DNA of 54,350 nt from Nostoc favosum CHAB5714 (GCF_020829495.1 NZ_JAIVFQ010000051.1:1-54350); one strand, 5' to 3'. Numbered from the stretch's first letter, positions 27,415 to 35,868 are shown. The notes: generated by a model not told the origin, from the sequence alone. Numbers and translations are program-made.

Positions 27415-28310
27415 TGACCGAGGAGAATCGCCTGTATAATACTGGCTTGCGTTGTATACAGGGATTTTCCGCTACCACTCTCTAAGTCGAAATAAGTAGC
27501 AAATCGTCGTAGTTTCCCCGTCGTCAATTGCAACAAATAATCAAAGGCTTCCGCAGCAACTCGCTGGTTAATACTCAAGGACTGGCTATTAAGCAACGCC
27601 ATTTGTTCACAGGACAAGTTGTTGTCTGCCAACTCTTCTAGTTCTGAAACCAGTAGATCGGGTTGCTGTACAGTTGGCGCAGGTAAGCGAAAGCAGCCTA
27701 AAGCCTCAAAATCATAGTCATTGGGGTTAGTAGACAGATGGGAACCTAATAGTACTTGACCACTACGCTTGGAGTTACCGCAATCCAAATGCCAAATGTG
27801 AGGCGCAGGGCGATGAGTGTTGTGCTGAAGTACTTGGGTAATTGACTCTCTGGCTTTGGCATTATCTACGCAAGCAGTAACAACAATCAGAGTATTATAA
27901 CTGGGGACAATCCATTCGGGTTGGAAAGGTTGAGCGATCGCTGTAACTTCCATCTTCCAAGCCAGGGAATAGCGCAGCGCCAGGGTTTTGGCTTTGTTGA
28001 GTCCGATTTCTGCATCACAGAAGCACTGGCGTAAAACGTTAGTTGACTCAACATGATCCGGGTCAACAAAGTAGAGTTTCACCTGTTTACCTTGCTGAGA
28101 AAGAACTCTGCCTAACCGAACCAAAGAAGGAGCCAGCCAAGAACCAGTACCGCCGCACCCAACTAGCCACAGTTCTATCTTCGAGTAGTTGACAGTTACG
28201 ACAGGAGAAGCATTTGCCAAATCAAGATTTAGCTCCATAGTACAGTTGGTTAAATTGATACAGTTATCGGTGAGGGAACAGACATTTGCTAAATTGAAAT
28301 TCACCTCCAT
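27402..28310 (-). CDS. PRTRC system ThiF-family (E1-like) protein
   Basis: An E1/ThiF-superfamily adenylating enzyme of 302 residues. A nucleotide-binding loop LWLVGCGGTGSWLAP lies at 48-62, then the acidic strand YFVDPDHVESTNVLRQCF; the latter is the E1-family DxDxVxxxNLxRQ-type signature. E1 enzymes adenylate the C-terminus of ubiquitin-like partners; the PRTRC operon provides a candidate in protein C. The N-terminus is duplicated: MEVNFNLANV and, 24 residues later, MELNLDLANA, so translation could begin at 28310 or 28238. The first start overlaps the JAMM gene by 10 bp. The C-terminus runs into a dispersed repeat. Confidence 0.88.
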   Translation of the reverse strand: MEVNFNLANVCSLTDNCINLTNCTMELNLDLANASPVVTVNYSKIELWLVGCGGTGSWLAPSLVRLGRVLSQQGKQVKLYFVDPDHVESTNVLRQCFCDAEIGLNKAKTLALRYSLAWKMEVTAIAQPFQPEWIVPSYNTLIVVTACVDNAKARESITQVLQHNTHRPAPHIWHLDCGNSKRSGQVLLGSHLSTNPNDYDFEALGCFRLPAPTVQQPDLLVSELEELADNNLSCEQMALLNSQSLSINQRVAAEAFDYLLQLTTGKLRRFATYFDLESGSGKSLYTTQASIIQAILLGQSCA

Positions 28311-28993
28311 AGCTTCTCCATCACATTTACAGGCGGTACATCGGTACTGTAAAATTTGCAGCCAGATAAAAGTGAGACATCAACCATAAAAAAGTCTCGG
28401 TCGATGTCAAACACTGCTCTAGCAGGTACATCCCAACAGTGGCGAAACAGTCCAACCCGTAATTTAATCTCTGTTTTCAGGGTATTAACTCTACCTAGTA
28501 CCCCATAGATGCGAAAGCCAGATTCGTCAGCATTATCGGTGGTAGAGAAAAAGGCAGGTAAAAAACCGTGGGAATGGATGTCTACAGCCGCTTTCTGGTG
28601 GGAAGAGTCACTACCAGAATGAGTTGGCTGGCAGCTAGTTGGAGTTTGAATTTGCTCTGGGACTTGTAAATCCCAGCCTGCATCAGTACAGTGGAGGTGA
28701 AAGAGAATTTCATGAAATTGATTGCCAGCTTGATAACTCGACCGCCACATTTCCAGTAGTAGCGGTTTGGGAATTAAGGGAGTGACTTTGAGATAAGGTG
28801 TTAGGTGAGGTAGCCCTTTGATAGTTTGGGAACACAAGCAAATAGGCATTAATACCTCTATGCCAGGACGAATGGCTCTAGCAAAGATGCCATTTCCGGC
28901 ATAAAGGTACTCTAGTCCACTGCTGGTGTGTGTTGGCAGAGATGAAGTTGTGACAATTTTGTAACCAATAATACCTTCAAGCAATGGGTTCAT
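28301..28993 (-). CDS. PRTRC protein A: JAMM/MPN-domain peptidase-like protein
   Basis: A 230-residue protein from ATG 28993, the start that gives MNPLLEGIIG. The second half contains an exact JAMM zinc motif: HSH at 140-142, seven residues, Ser150 and Asp153, with a candidate catalytic Glu95 in HEILFHL. JAMM enzymes remove ubiquitin-like proteins or process their C-termini. In PRTRC operons this subunit sits between the E2-like B and the E1-like ThiF proteins, as here; it overlaps B by 17 bp and ThiF by 10 bp, indicating translational coupling. The substrate is unknown; protein C is the obvious candidate. Confidence 0.88.
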   Translation of the reverse strand: MNPLLEGIIGYKIVTTSSLPTHTSSGLEYLYAGNGIFARAIRPGIEVLMPICLCSQTIKGLPHLTPYLKVTPLIPKPLLLEMWRSSYQAGNQFHEILFHLHCTDAGWDLQVPEQIQTPTSCQPTHSGSDSSHQKAAVDIHSHGFLPAFFSTTDNADESGFRIYGVLGRVNTLKTEIKLRVGLFRHCWDVPARAVFDIDRDFFMVDVSLLSGCKFYSTDVPPVNVMEKLWR

Positions 28994-29735
28994 CGAGGAT
29001 TTTCTGCACAAGCATAGCGACACTTTTTTGATTGCCGATAGGCACAAGGTCAGATACAGGATAGGTTGCACGTCTACATCTTTTGTGCAGTTTTAGAAGT
29101 TGCTGGCGAACATCCTTGCGGTATTTTTGTGATTTACTTATTGTTAAGTGGTTAGTGAAAATACTGGAAATAAATAAATTCCAAGTATGGTTAATTGATA
29201 GACCATTAGCAGCAGGTGGTTCGTTCACTCCCCAACAGACCTGTCCAGAACTGTAGACATTGGGTAGTGGCACATGAAAAGCTGCTGCTTGAGGAGTAAA
29301 CTCCTGTTCTTGAATTGCCCAAACCCAATATTTTAATCCCTTCCCCACAAAAACTATTGCAGGTAGCGGAACAGTTAAAGATCCAAGTTCATCGCAATTG
29401 ATTGTATGAGTGGCTGGTGCTATGAATTTTACCAAATATGTGTCTGTACTGCCCGTACCCCAACGCACAATTCCTGGTTCCATCCAACCAGTATCAATGG
29501 GTTCGTTGCTGAAAGCAATTCTCAGGGCTGCGGGTGAGATACATTTGTAAATATGAGCATCGGCAATTTCTTTGTCTCGGTGGTGCAAGATGTAAATGCC
29601 ATCCAAAAACAGCAATTCTGCTTGAATTACTGGAGATTTTCGGGGAGGGTCTGCCAAAATTGCTCGTAGAATTTCGCTGGATAGAATTGGTGTCGATGTA
29701 ACGTCGATTAACGTGGTTTCAATGCTTGTTTCCAT
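28977..29735 (-). CDS. PRTRC protein B: E2-like domain protein
   Basis: A 252-residue protein from ATG 29735 (METSIETTLI). The segment LPAIVFVGKGLKYWVWA, the PLPNVYSSGQVCWG motif with Cys167, and the NEPP that follows match the prokaryotic E2-like fold assigned to PRTRC B, where the cysteine corresponds to the conjugating residue. The start overlaps gene F by 28 bp and the end overlaps gene A by 17 bp. In the family this protein is thought to work with the ThiF E1 and the JAMM protein; activity has not been shown as far as I know. Assignment is by pattern and operon context. Confidence 0.8.
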   Translation of the reverse strand: METSIETTLIDVTSTPILSSEILRAILADPPRKSPVIQAELLFLDGIYILHHRDKEIADAHIYKCISPAALRIAFSNEPIDTGWMEPGIVRWGTGSTDTYLVKFIAPATHTINCDELGSLTVPLPAIVFVGKGLKYWVWAIQEQEFTPQAAAFHVPLPNVYSSGQVCWGVNEPPAANGLSINHTWNLFISSIFTNHLTISKSQKYRKDVRQQLLKLHKRCRRATYPVSDLVPIGNQKSVAMLVQKILDEPIA

Positions 29736-30532
29736 AATTTTAGTAGGATTTGAGCATGAGGTTTTAAGTCTGCTTCTAGCCAATCAATTAAGTTGGCTGC
29801 ACAGTTTAGCATTCGGTCGGCTTGCTGCCATTTTCTGGTGAGTAAATCAATAGATGCTTTTGACCAAGGTAGAGAGGTGCGGTCAGGTTGATAGTAATAA
29901 TCGTCTGCGTACTCGTCCAACCAAAGGTTTTTAGTTTCATGATCTAGCAGCTTTAAAGTTAAAGGCAGAAACTTTAAAGGATTATCTAAGTGATGACACT
30001 GGCGTTTCAGTTTTTTGTGGTCAATTTTGTCTGGGTGGTCGATGTCACTGTACGTAATTTCGTAAATTGCAAATTCACTATCAAACCAATCGCTACCTTC
30101 TGGGTGTATGTCATCGAGCCAACGGCGACTGTCATGGCTAAAAGGTAAAAGTAGTTGCCAACCATCTTTGAGATGTTCAATTTCTCCATCCATTGTCCAG
30201 TCAATACCCATTGGGGTAATAGGAATGCTATGCAATCTTTGTTCGTAGGCTGTTTCTACAGTCCAGTGAGATAACGGAAACAGATGAGTGTAAATCAGTA
30301 CAATGAATTCCAGTTCTCTGGGACTATGGCAATCTACATCTGTAGGTGGGTAAATAGTGGCTTGGCTGGCTTTCCATTCAGTAGGAAAGTAGTGCTGATA
30401 CAGTGCTAGTAAGGAGTAAATGTTGAGTTGGGTTTCCAGATAATCAAGTGATTCTGTGGCATCTAAGGTAAATTGGCACTGATAAAGACTATAAATTGCC
30501 TCTGCCATACTGAGGGGTACAAGGTGAGACAT
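29708..30532 (-). CDS. PRTRC protein F-like
   Basis: A 274-residue acidic, Trp- and Leu-rich protein with no catalytic motif I can name. It sits between the protein C and protein B genes, the usual place of PRTRC F, and overlaps gene B by 28 bp. The central part (MGIDWTMDGEIEHLKDGWQL, DGWQLLLPFSHDS) is well structured; no membrane segment. The name rests mainly on operon order. The ATG at 30532 follows aaaag. Confidence 0.6.
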   Translation of the reverse strand: MSHLVPLSMAEAIYSLYQCQFTLDATESLDYLETQLNIYSLLALYQHYFPTEWKASQATIYPPTDVDCHSPRELEFIVLIYTHLFPLSHWTVETAYEQRLHSIPITPMGIDWTMDGEIEHLKDGWQLLLPFSHDSRRWLDDIHPEGSDWFDSEFAIYEITYSDIDHPDKIDHKKLKRQCHHLDNPLKFLPLTLKLLDHETKNLWLDEYADDYYYQPDRTSLPWSKASIDLLTRKWQQADRMLNCAANLIDWLEADLKPHAQILLKLWKQALKPR

Positions 30533-30683
30533 CTTTTAGTACAACTAGTTATTTATGGGGTCGGAATTGAATAACAAAAAGACAGAGGTAGGGTTTGGGG
30601 TCTACTTCAATCAAAATGCTAACTGCTGTAATGTGGACAATCATTTACCCCTCAAGTCAATTTCCAACTCCTTTTATCAGCAC

Positions 30684-31121
30684 TCAAAAACCTTCAAGGA
30701 TAACGCTAGATGTAGGAGTGCAGGCTGTTAGGGATTTTAGAGTTTGGTTGAGTGACTCAGAAAATTCTGTTCCAGCTGCGATCGCCTCTTCAATTTGGAC
30801 TGATAGCTGTCCTGCATTTTCCCAGTTAATTCCGGTGATGATTTGACGTTGACGCATTTGGTAGCACATTTGGACTGCGGGGTTGATTTCTTCAGGAGCC
30901 ATTATCAGGCAATCTAGAGGAGAAGTACCTTTTTTACCGGGCTTCTTGATGATATGAATGGGTTCTCCTGGTTTCCGCTCAATGTCTGCGTTTGCCAGTT
31001 CAGCACAAAGAGGAGTAAAGGCATCCCGTAGTAATTGGTCATTAATGGCGATCGCTTCTGGAATCCAGTGTTGTTGACCTTCGTAGATAACAAGTAATTT
31101 GTTACTATTTGTAGTATTCAT
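30684..31121 (-). CDS. PRTRC protein C: ubiquitin-like (beta-grasp) protein
   Basis: A 145-residue protein. Residues 6-70 (LLVIYEGQQHWIPEAIAI, LRDAFTPLCAELANADI, IHIIKKPGKKG) follow the compact pattern of PRTRC C, a predicted beta-grasp protein, including the LR...ELANA segment and a GKKG turn. A helical extension of about 70 residues follows, longer than in proteobacterial versions. There is no terminal di-glycine, so classical conjugation would need processing after GKKG or a different chemistry. It starts 5 bp after the upstream gene E. Confidence 0.7.
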   Translation of the reverse strand: MNTTNSNKLLVIYEGQQHWIPEAIAINDQLLRDAFTPLCAELANADIERKPGEPIHIIKKPGKKGTSPLDCLIMAPEEINPAVQMCYQMRQRQIITGINWENAGQLSVQIEEAIAAGTEFSESLNQTLKSLTACTPTSSVILEGF

Positions 31122-31126
31122 GGCAT

Positions 31127-31897
31127 TTAAAACAGTGAGATTTGCGTAGTATTACTGGCTAATTTAGTAGTATCTGAGCTAGCAGTTTCAGTGCGAACTG
31201 GAGTCTGGGTAGTGGGCGGTTTATTGGTTTTGACAGCTTTAGTCTGGGCTATATTCCGGCGAATTTGGCGATTAGGAAAATCAGCTTTCAGTTCATCCAG
31301 TAATTGAACAATTGCAGGTGGGAAATCACCGAGTTCTTCTTGATTGAGCATGGTAACTACAGGGAAATCACCGTGACTGCTGGCAGCAATCATTACAGGT
31401 CTATCTCCTGTTTGTTGTGTAGGTAGTAAAGTGATGACAATTTGAACTTTACATTGCTCGAAAATAAATGGTTCTACTTGATTTACCTTGTTGGTAGCAG
31501 ATGTTTCTATATCATGGTCGTCTAACTGATGAGAGTCGATTTCATCTTCGGCATAGCTATTTTCATCACTTACTGGTTCTAAAAGTTGCAAAAAGTTAGC
31601 TTTACCTGCACGCAAGCGTTCCCTGTCAAATAGCAATCCTAAAGCTTGGAATTGTTCTTCAGCAGTGGTTTTTCCCTGTTGTTCTGAAATGTAAGATTTT
31701 AAAGTTTCAGATGTAACAGTGAGGTTGGCTTTGACAATGGCCTGTTCTGGTGTTAGCCATTTTGTAGTCATAGCTTTTTTGGCCTTGTTAACTGGTGTGC
31801 AAGCAGTTGTGGCGGTAGCCAGAAGTAAAAACAGTTTTTGAGAGTAGGGTACTGCTAGACTAAAACATATCCCCTTTGCTTTTCTCGACTGAGCCAT
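31127..31897 (-). CDS. PRTRC protein E-like, first gene of the PRTRC operon
   Basis: A 256-residue protein. The second half (CKVQIVITLLPTQQTGDRPV, PVVTMLNQEELGDFPPAIVQ) has the strand-rich pattern seen in PRTRC E proteins, followed by a Thr/Gln-rich tail. The ATG at 31897 overlaps the ATG of the divergent Uma2 gene (31896), so no upstream leader would exist. An internal ATG at 31771 (MTTKWLTPEQAIVK) is a credible alternative and would remove a hydrophobic stretch near residues 12-32. Its position five bases before gene C supports the E assignment; sequence similarity is modest. Confidence 0.6.
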   Translation of the reverse strand: MAQSRKAKGICFSLAVPYSQKLFLLLATATTACTPVNKAKKAMTTKWLTPEQAIVKANLTVTSETLKSYISEQQGKTTAEEQFQALGLLFDRERLRAGKANFLQLLEPVSDENSYAEDEIDSHQLDDHDIETSATNKVNQVEPFIFEQCKVQIVITLLPTQQTGDRPVMIAASSHGDFPVVTMLNQEELGDFPPAIVQLLDELKADFPNRQIRRNIAQTKAVKTNKPPTTQTPVRTETASSDTTKLASNTTQISLF

Positions 31898-32459
31898 GTC
31901 TACGGTAATTACCCAATCCCTGACTCTGGAGGAGTTTCTCAAGCTACCAGAAACAAAGCCTGCAAGCGTTTACATTAATGGTGAGATTATTCAGAAGCCA
32001 ATGCCAAAAGGGAAGCATAGCCGATTACAGTTAAGGCTATGCAACAGTATCAACGATGTTGCCGAAAGCCTTCATGTTGCTTATGCCTTTCCAGAACTGC
32101 GGTGTAGTTTTGGTATCCGCTCAGTAGTACCTGATGTAGCGGTTTTCAGCTGGTCGCGTATTCCCTTTGCTGCTGATGGGGAAGCGCCCAACGATTTTCT
32201 GCTTCCTCCAGACTGGACAATTGAAATTCTTTCCCCCGAACAAAGTTCAAATCGAGTTACAGGCAATATTCTCTATTGCTTAGATCATGGTTGCCAATTA
32301 GGTTGGTTGATAGACCCAGAAGATCGTTCTATTTTGGTCTTCCGTCCAAATCAACAACCAGAACTTTTGCAGGGTGATGAGCGTTTGCCAGTGTTAGCCG
32401 GGATAGACTTGGAGTTAACTGTTACTCAGGTGTTTGGTTGGCTAAAAATGAGCAGTTAG
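31896..32459 (+). CDS. Uma2-family (DUF820) PD-(D/E)XK endonuclease-like protein
   Basis: A 187-residue protein with the Uma2 core: LTLEEFLKLPETKPASVYIN, PMPKGKHSRLQ, PELRCSFGIRSVVPDVAVFS, PPDWTIEILSPEQS and a catalytic-type DPEDRSILVF. Uma2 proteins are small restriction-like nucleases, very numerous in cyanobacteria; the role of most is unknown. Translation starts on the same CATG as the opposite-strand PRTRC E gene, so its control region must lie inside that gene. Confidence 0.9.
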   Translation: MSTVITQSLTLEEFLKLPETKPASVYINGEIIQKPMPKGKHSRLQLRLCNSINDVAESLHVAYAFPELRCSFGIRSVVPDVAVFSWSRIPFAADGEAPNDFLLPPDWTIEILSPEQSSNRVTGNILYCLDHGCQLGWLIDPEDRSILVFRPNQQPELLQGDERLPVLAGIDLELTVTQVFGWLKMSS

Positions 32460-32582
32460 AGAAACAGATGAAACACTATTTATTTTAGAAACCAGGCTTA
32501 ATTCAGTTACTGAAATGATATTGAGCCGAGATACCAATAACAATTGCAAACCTCGCCTCACCTTTGCCAGTGTTCACAAAAG

Positions 32583-34121
32583 TCAATCTGGCGGGTACTC
32601 CCTAATACGAGAGAAGAGAATCCTCATTTTTCTCCCTGGCAACAGCCCCCACCAAACTAGAGCCGGGAGATGCCCCTCTGGGGCATCTGTATTAAAGATA
32701 AGATCATTCCAATCTTTAACAATTAAATCCTTCCTCTTCGTCCACCCAACACGTTCGGCAAATCTTGTGAAGGCTCTTTCATCGTATTTGCCGTCAACTT
32801 TACCACCAACTTCTAAATAAATTTTCTTCTGAACGCTAAAGCCAAAGCGATTATCACTAAGTTCTCTCCAATAGTTGTCTATTCTGTCCAGAACAACTTG
32901 GGGAAATTTTGACAGACCATTAGAACTAATCTTGTCATCTTCGTTAAGTCCCAAAACTTCAAGCATCATCGAATAGGTTATAGAGTCTGCCGCTTTCCAT
33001 TCTTTATGACCTAGCGCTGCCATTAGATAATGGTATTCTAAATAATCAGTTCGAGGTGACTTAATTTCGCCTCTAATTTCTCCTATCGGATAAATGTTAC
33101 AGTCTACAAGTCTTCGCGCGAAATGAGGAACAAAAGTTGCGTCAGCCCAAACAATATTATTCCTTGTCTCCTCTGGGAGCCCCTCTTGCATTTCTTTCGA
33201 AAATAGCACAGCCCTGGTAAAATAAATACGAAGAGGGAAATGTCCCAGAGAAGCTTCTTGTATATTAAATTTACCTTCTCCATATTCAATCCAATTAATA
33301 TCCCATTCCTCACCCTTCACCCACCCGACACAATCAGCAAATTTGATCAAGACTTTTGTTGTTTCTAACGTAAATTCATAGTTGTTAAGATTGCCACCAA
33401 CGTTTAGATAGATTTCTTTTTGAACGCTGAAGCCAAAGCGCCCATTGCTGTGCTTTACCCACAATTGGTCTATTGTACGCAGGTCGGTGCAAGGAAAAAC
33501 CTTGACTTTTGTATCCCATAACCCTTGACCTTCTTTGATCTCCATAATCTGGAGCATCCGCAAATAGGTTTCACGGTCGGCTTCTTTCCAATTTCCATCT
33601 GCTAGTAATTTGCTTAGTCGGTTGTAGTTTACACCACAAGCACTACTAAGGTCATCCAGTTCAAGTATTTCAATAATTTTACTTACAACTTTATCTATCC
33701 CAAGGGAACTATACACACCTAACATTTCAACTAATTTCTTCGCAAAGTCCGGATTTTTCGTAAAGTATTGCTCAACATTTTTTTCATTCACTCCTCCATG
33801 CCAAATAGGTAGTATGACCTTTGTACCATCTTGTTCCCTGCACATCAGCGAGTTTAATTCATAGTATGTCCATTCTATTTCCTTATCTATTTCCTTATCT
33901 ATTTTCTTACCGAAGAAATTAGGGCTGAGTACAACAATCCCATACCTTGATTTTGAAAGAGCTTCATCGATTTCTTTAGGCAGTTTGTCTCCCAGTTTCA
34001 AAGAAAACTCATCATACCAGACATTGTAATTTTTTTTTCGTAACTCTTCAGCTAGAGGTCCCACAAAGCCCTCCTTATCTTTACTAGAATGACTGATAAA
34101 TACATGATATTCATATGTCAT
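32583..34121 (-). CDS. TIR-GUN4-GUN4 protein
   Basis: A 512-residue three-domain protein. Residues 1-150 are a TIR domain (YHVFISHSSKDKEGFVGPL, YGIVVLSPNFF, catalytic-type Glu88 in WTYYEL). Residues 165-310 and 365-500 are two GUN4 domains, each with WKEAD-type helices, ID.LW/YW and GRFGFSVQK or NRFGFSVQK, and closing GHFPLR or GHLPAL. TIR domains in bacterial immunity are NAD-cleaving effectors; GUN4 domains bind tetrapyrroles in chlorophyll synthesis. A tetrapyrrole- or ligand-gated NADase is inference. Three 12-bp repeats in the TIR coding region give IDKEIDKEIE. The ribosome site aaaggatgcc precedes the ATG. The gene upstream on the same strand may be its partner. Confidence 0.9.
   Translation of the reverse strand: MTYEYHVFISHSSKDKEGFVGPLAEELRKKNYNVWYDEFSLKLGDKLPKEIDEALSKSRYGIVVLSPNFFGKKIDKEIDKEIEWTYYELNSLMCREQDGTKVILPIWHGGVNEKNVEQYFTKNPDFAKKLVEMLGVYSSLGIDKVVSKIIEILELDDLSSACGVNYNRLSKLLADGNWKEADRETYLRMLQIMEIKEGQGLWDTKVKVFPCTDLRTIDQLWVKHSNGRFGFSVQKEIYLNVGGNLNNYEFTLETTKVLIKFADCVGWVKGEEWDINWIEYGEGKFNIQEASLGHFPLRIYFTRAVLFSKEMQEGLPEETRNNIVWADATFVPHFARRLVDCNIYPIGEIRGEIKSPRTDYLEYHYLMAALGHKEWKAADSITYSMMLEVLGLNEDDKISSNGLSKFPQVVLDRIDNYWRELSDNRFGFSVQKKIYLEVGGKVDGKYDERAFTRFAERVGWTKRKDLIVKDWNDLIFNTDAPEGHLPALVWWGLLPGRKMRILFSRIREYPPD
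33874..33909. repeat. Three tandem 12-bp repeats in the TIR coding region
   Basis: The unit tctatttcctta occurs twice exactly and once with one change. Twelve bases keep the frame, adding or removing four residues (DKEI) beside the catalytic-type Glu88. Confidence 0.85.
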
Positions 34122-34299
34122 ATGGCATCCTTTTGATTATTTTTTGTATATCAACTACCCGTGAGCAAAATGTATTTAGTCTATGTTATTTGAATGCTTT
34201 ATCGATTGTTGTGACAATATGCTTATCTCAAGTATTGAGACAAAGAAAAATATCATATTTGAAATTATTGGATTCTAATGTAGCCATATTTTTTATCTA

Positions 34300-34797
34300 C
34301 TAATGTTCCACACCAACAATCTCAGCCAACGCATTCGCATATTTTTCTAAGTCTTTTCTTAGCGATTCCAGTTGCTCTCGTAATTTCGGTTCTTCCGACC
34401 AATTACGTTCATGTTCTTTTGGACTCAGGTGAGGTGGACGTTGGGCTTCCCATGTCTGCAATAACGGATGCCACTTAGCAAGGAAAGGACGCAAACCATT
34501 ATTTAATACTGCTATCGCAATGCCTCCGACTGAGTTATGAGATGCACCAACATCTGGTCCAGCTTCTTTGAGGACTTGCCGTGTAACAGGAAACAAGTTG
34601 TATAGAGATGTCAAAGCCTCTCGTAAAAGTCCTTGGTCTACTTCCAAAGGCTGAACTGCAATGCGGGTGACAAGTTCAACGTAAAGCGACCAAGCCGCTC
34701 TCCGCTCCGTAGGGTCAGCTTCCCATTCTGCCGAACCAATACCAAAGGGAAGACTAACAGATACTTTTTTTAATTTAGCAGGGTCAAATCTAGGCAT
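34300..34797 (-). CDS. Hypothetical helical protein upstream of the TIR gene
   Basis: A 165-residue soluble protein (MPRFDPAKLKKVSVSLPFG ...). It is mainly helical, with a conserved-looking middle (LYNLFPVTRQVLKEAGPDVG, SVGGIAIAVLNNGLRPFLAK) and a C-terminal heptad-like helix. I do not recognise the family. It lies 178 bp upstream of the TIR-GUN4 gene on the same strand and could be its regulator or sensor partner, but the gap contains an AT-rich stretch that may separate the transcripts. Confidence 0.65.
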   Translation of the reverse strand: MPRFDPAKLKKVSVSLPFGIGSAEWEADPTERRAAWSLYVELVTRIAVQPLEVDQGLLREALTSLYNLFPVTRQVLKEAGPDVGASHNSVGGIAIAVLNNGLRPFLAKWHPLLQTWEAQRPPHLSPKEHERNWSEEPKLREQLESLRKDLEKYANALAEIVGVEH

Positions 34798-35164
34798 AAA
34801 TTTGTACTAATTAATATCGCTATGGCTTACAAACTCTAATTTTTGGCAATATATATAAAGCTACAAATGTATAGAACAAGATTCCAGATTGATATTAGCA
34901 TGTATTGAGCGGAGATGCGCGGCTCAGTACCAAACAGTGCTGAGTGTCGAGTAAAAATCCTCAATAAAATACATTTTCATTCGTTTTGCTGTACGCAGTT
35001 CATAACTGCTACTTAAACGTCAAAAAAGAGTTATAAGTAGTAGCCAACAAAACAGTGAAATTCTTGCTGTTGGCTGATAAATTAGTTAAAGCTATTGTTA
35101 AGTTAAAAGAGAGTCTTTGAAGTCATGAATTGCTGTTGCTGTCAAAGCATAGATAACTCGGCGC
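34798..35164. other. Intergenic region with imperfect dyads
   Basis: 367 bp. Two weak inverted repeats are visible: ctcagtac/gtgctgag (about 34921-34942) and ctacttaaac/gttataagtag (about 35009-35040). They may act as terminators or operators for the flanking minus-strand genes. No coding frame or RNA gene was recognised. Confidence 0.4.
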
Positions 35165-35680
35165 TTACGTATGTATGATGTGAGTGCCATCTACAGGAAT
35201 ACCTTTCTTCCAAGCAGCAATAATAGCTTTCTTGTCTGCTGAGTAAACAGTCTTTTCTCTGCGGTATTTTGGAGACAATTGTTCTGCATCTATCAGCACC
35301 TCACAACTTGGCGGATTTTCTTGAATTGTGATGCGAAGTGAATTACCAATCATTTGCTCAGGTAAAATTCCTGCGGCGGTTTGTTCTAAAATAGTTTCAT
35401 CTAATTTTTGTCGCCAGCGTTCTAGTCTTAATAGTGCTGATTGATGTACAGCTTTTAGATGTTCTAGTCGTTGCTTAATAGCCACTATTTCAGCATCCAG
35501 TTGCAATGCTAATTCTGCTTGGATATCAACAACTTCTTCCTGAACTTCCTGAGTTTCCCAAATAGCGGTGATGATCTCAGCTTCTTCTTCAGGAGTCTGG
35601 CAATTAGTTAGCTGTTCCCAGAGATGAGCAGCAGTTTGGGAAAGTCCTGCTAAGGATTGTTGAGCGAGTGCTAAATTCAT
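35165..35680 (-). CDS. Siphovirus Gp157-like protein
   Basis: A 171-residue protein with a long central coiled coil (about 45-110: EVVDIQAELALQLDAEIVA, IKQRLEHLKAVHQSALLRL). The C-terminal beta segment (LRITIQENPPSCEVLIDAEQ, KKAIIAAWKKGIPVDGTHI) is typical of Siphovirus Gp157 proteins. In Streptococcus phages Gp157 is linked to phage resistance, but most homologues are uncharacterised. The ATG at 35680 has gaggag seven bases upstream; that ribosome site lies in the end of the preceding small gene, which overlaps the longer alternative GTG start at 35689. Confidence 0.8.
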   Translation of the reverse strand: MNLALAQQSLAGLSQTAAHLWEQLTNCQTPEEEAEIITAIWETQEVQEEVVDIQAELALQLDAEIVAIKQRLEHLKAVHQSALLRLERWRQKLDETILEQTAAGILPEQMIGNSLRITIQENPPSCEVLIDAEQLSPKYRREKTVYSADKKAIIAAWKKGIPVDGTHIIHT

Positions 35681-35682
35681 GA

Positions 35683-35868
35683 CTACCACTCCTCACAAAC
35701 TTGATAGTATTCATATTCAGCTTCAATCTGTTCTAAGATAGCTATAGTGCCTGAATCTAAATTAGTATTGAAAGATAAATTGGAAGTGACCTTTTGTGTA
35801 GGGTGAAGATTTTGATTAGCAGCAATAGTTGAGTCAGCCGAAGTTAAAGTTATTGTCAGTGTTTGCAT
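35683..35868 (-). CDS. Small hypothetical protein coupled to the Gp157-like gene
   Basis: A 61-residue protein from ATG 35868 (MQTLTITLTSADS ...) ending IEAEYEYYQVCEEW. A TTG start at 35946 would add 26 residues. Its stop lies just before the Gp157-like start and its last codons provide that gene's ribosome site, implying cotranslation. No domain recognised. Confidence 0.5.
   Translation of the reverse strand: MQTLTITLTSADSTIAANQNLHPTQKVTSNLSFNTNLDSGTIAILEQIEAEYEYYQVCEEW

Noticed and set aside
32515..32820. Plus-strand 101-codon frame after the Uma2 gene
   Set aside because: Overlaps the 3' part of the TIR-GUN4 gene antisense; no start site or domain.
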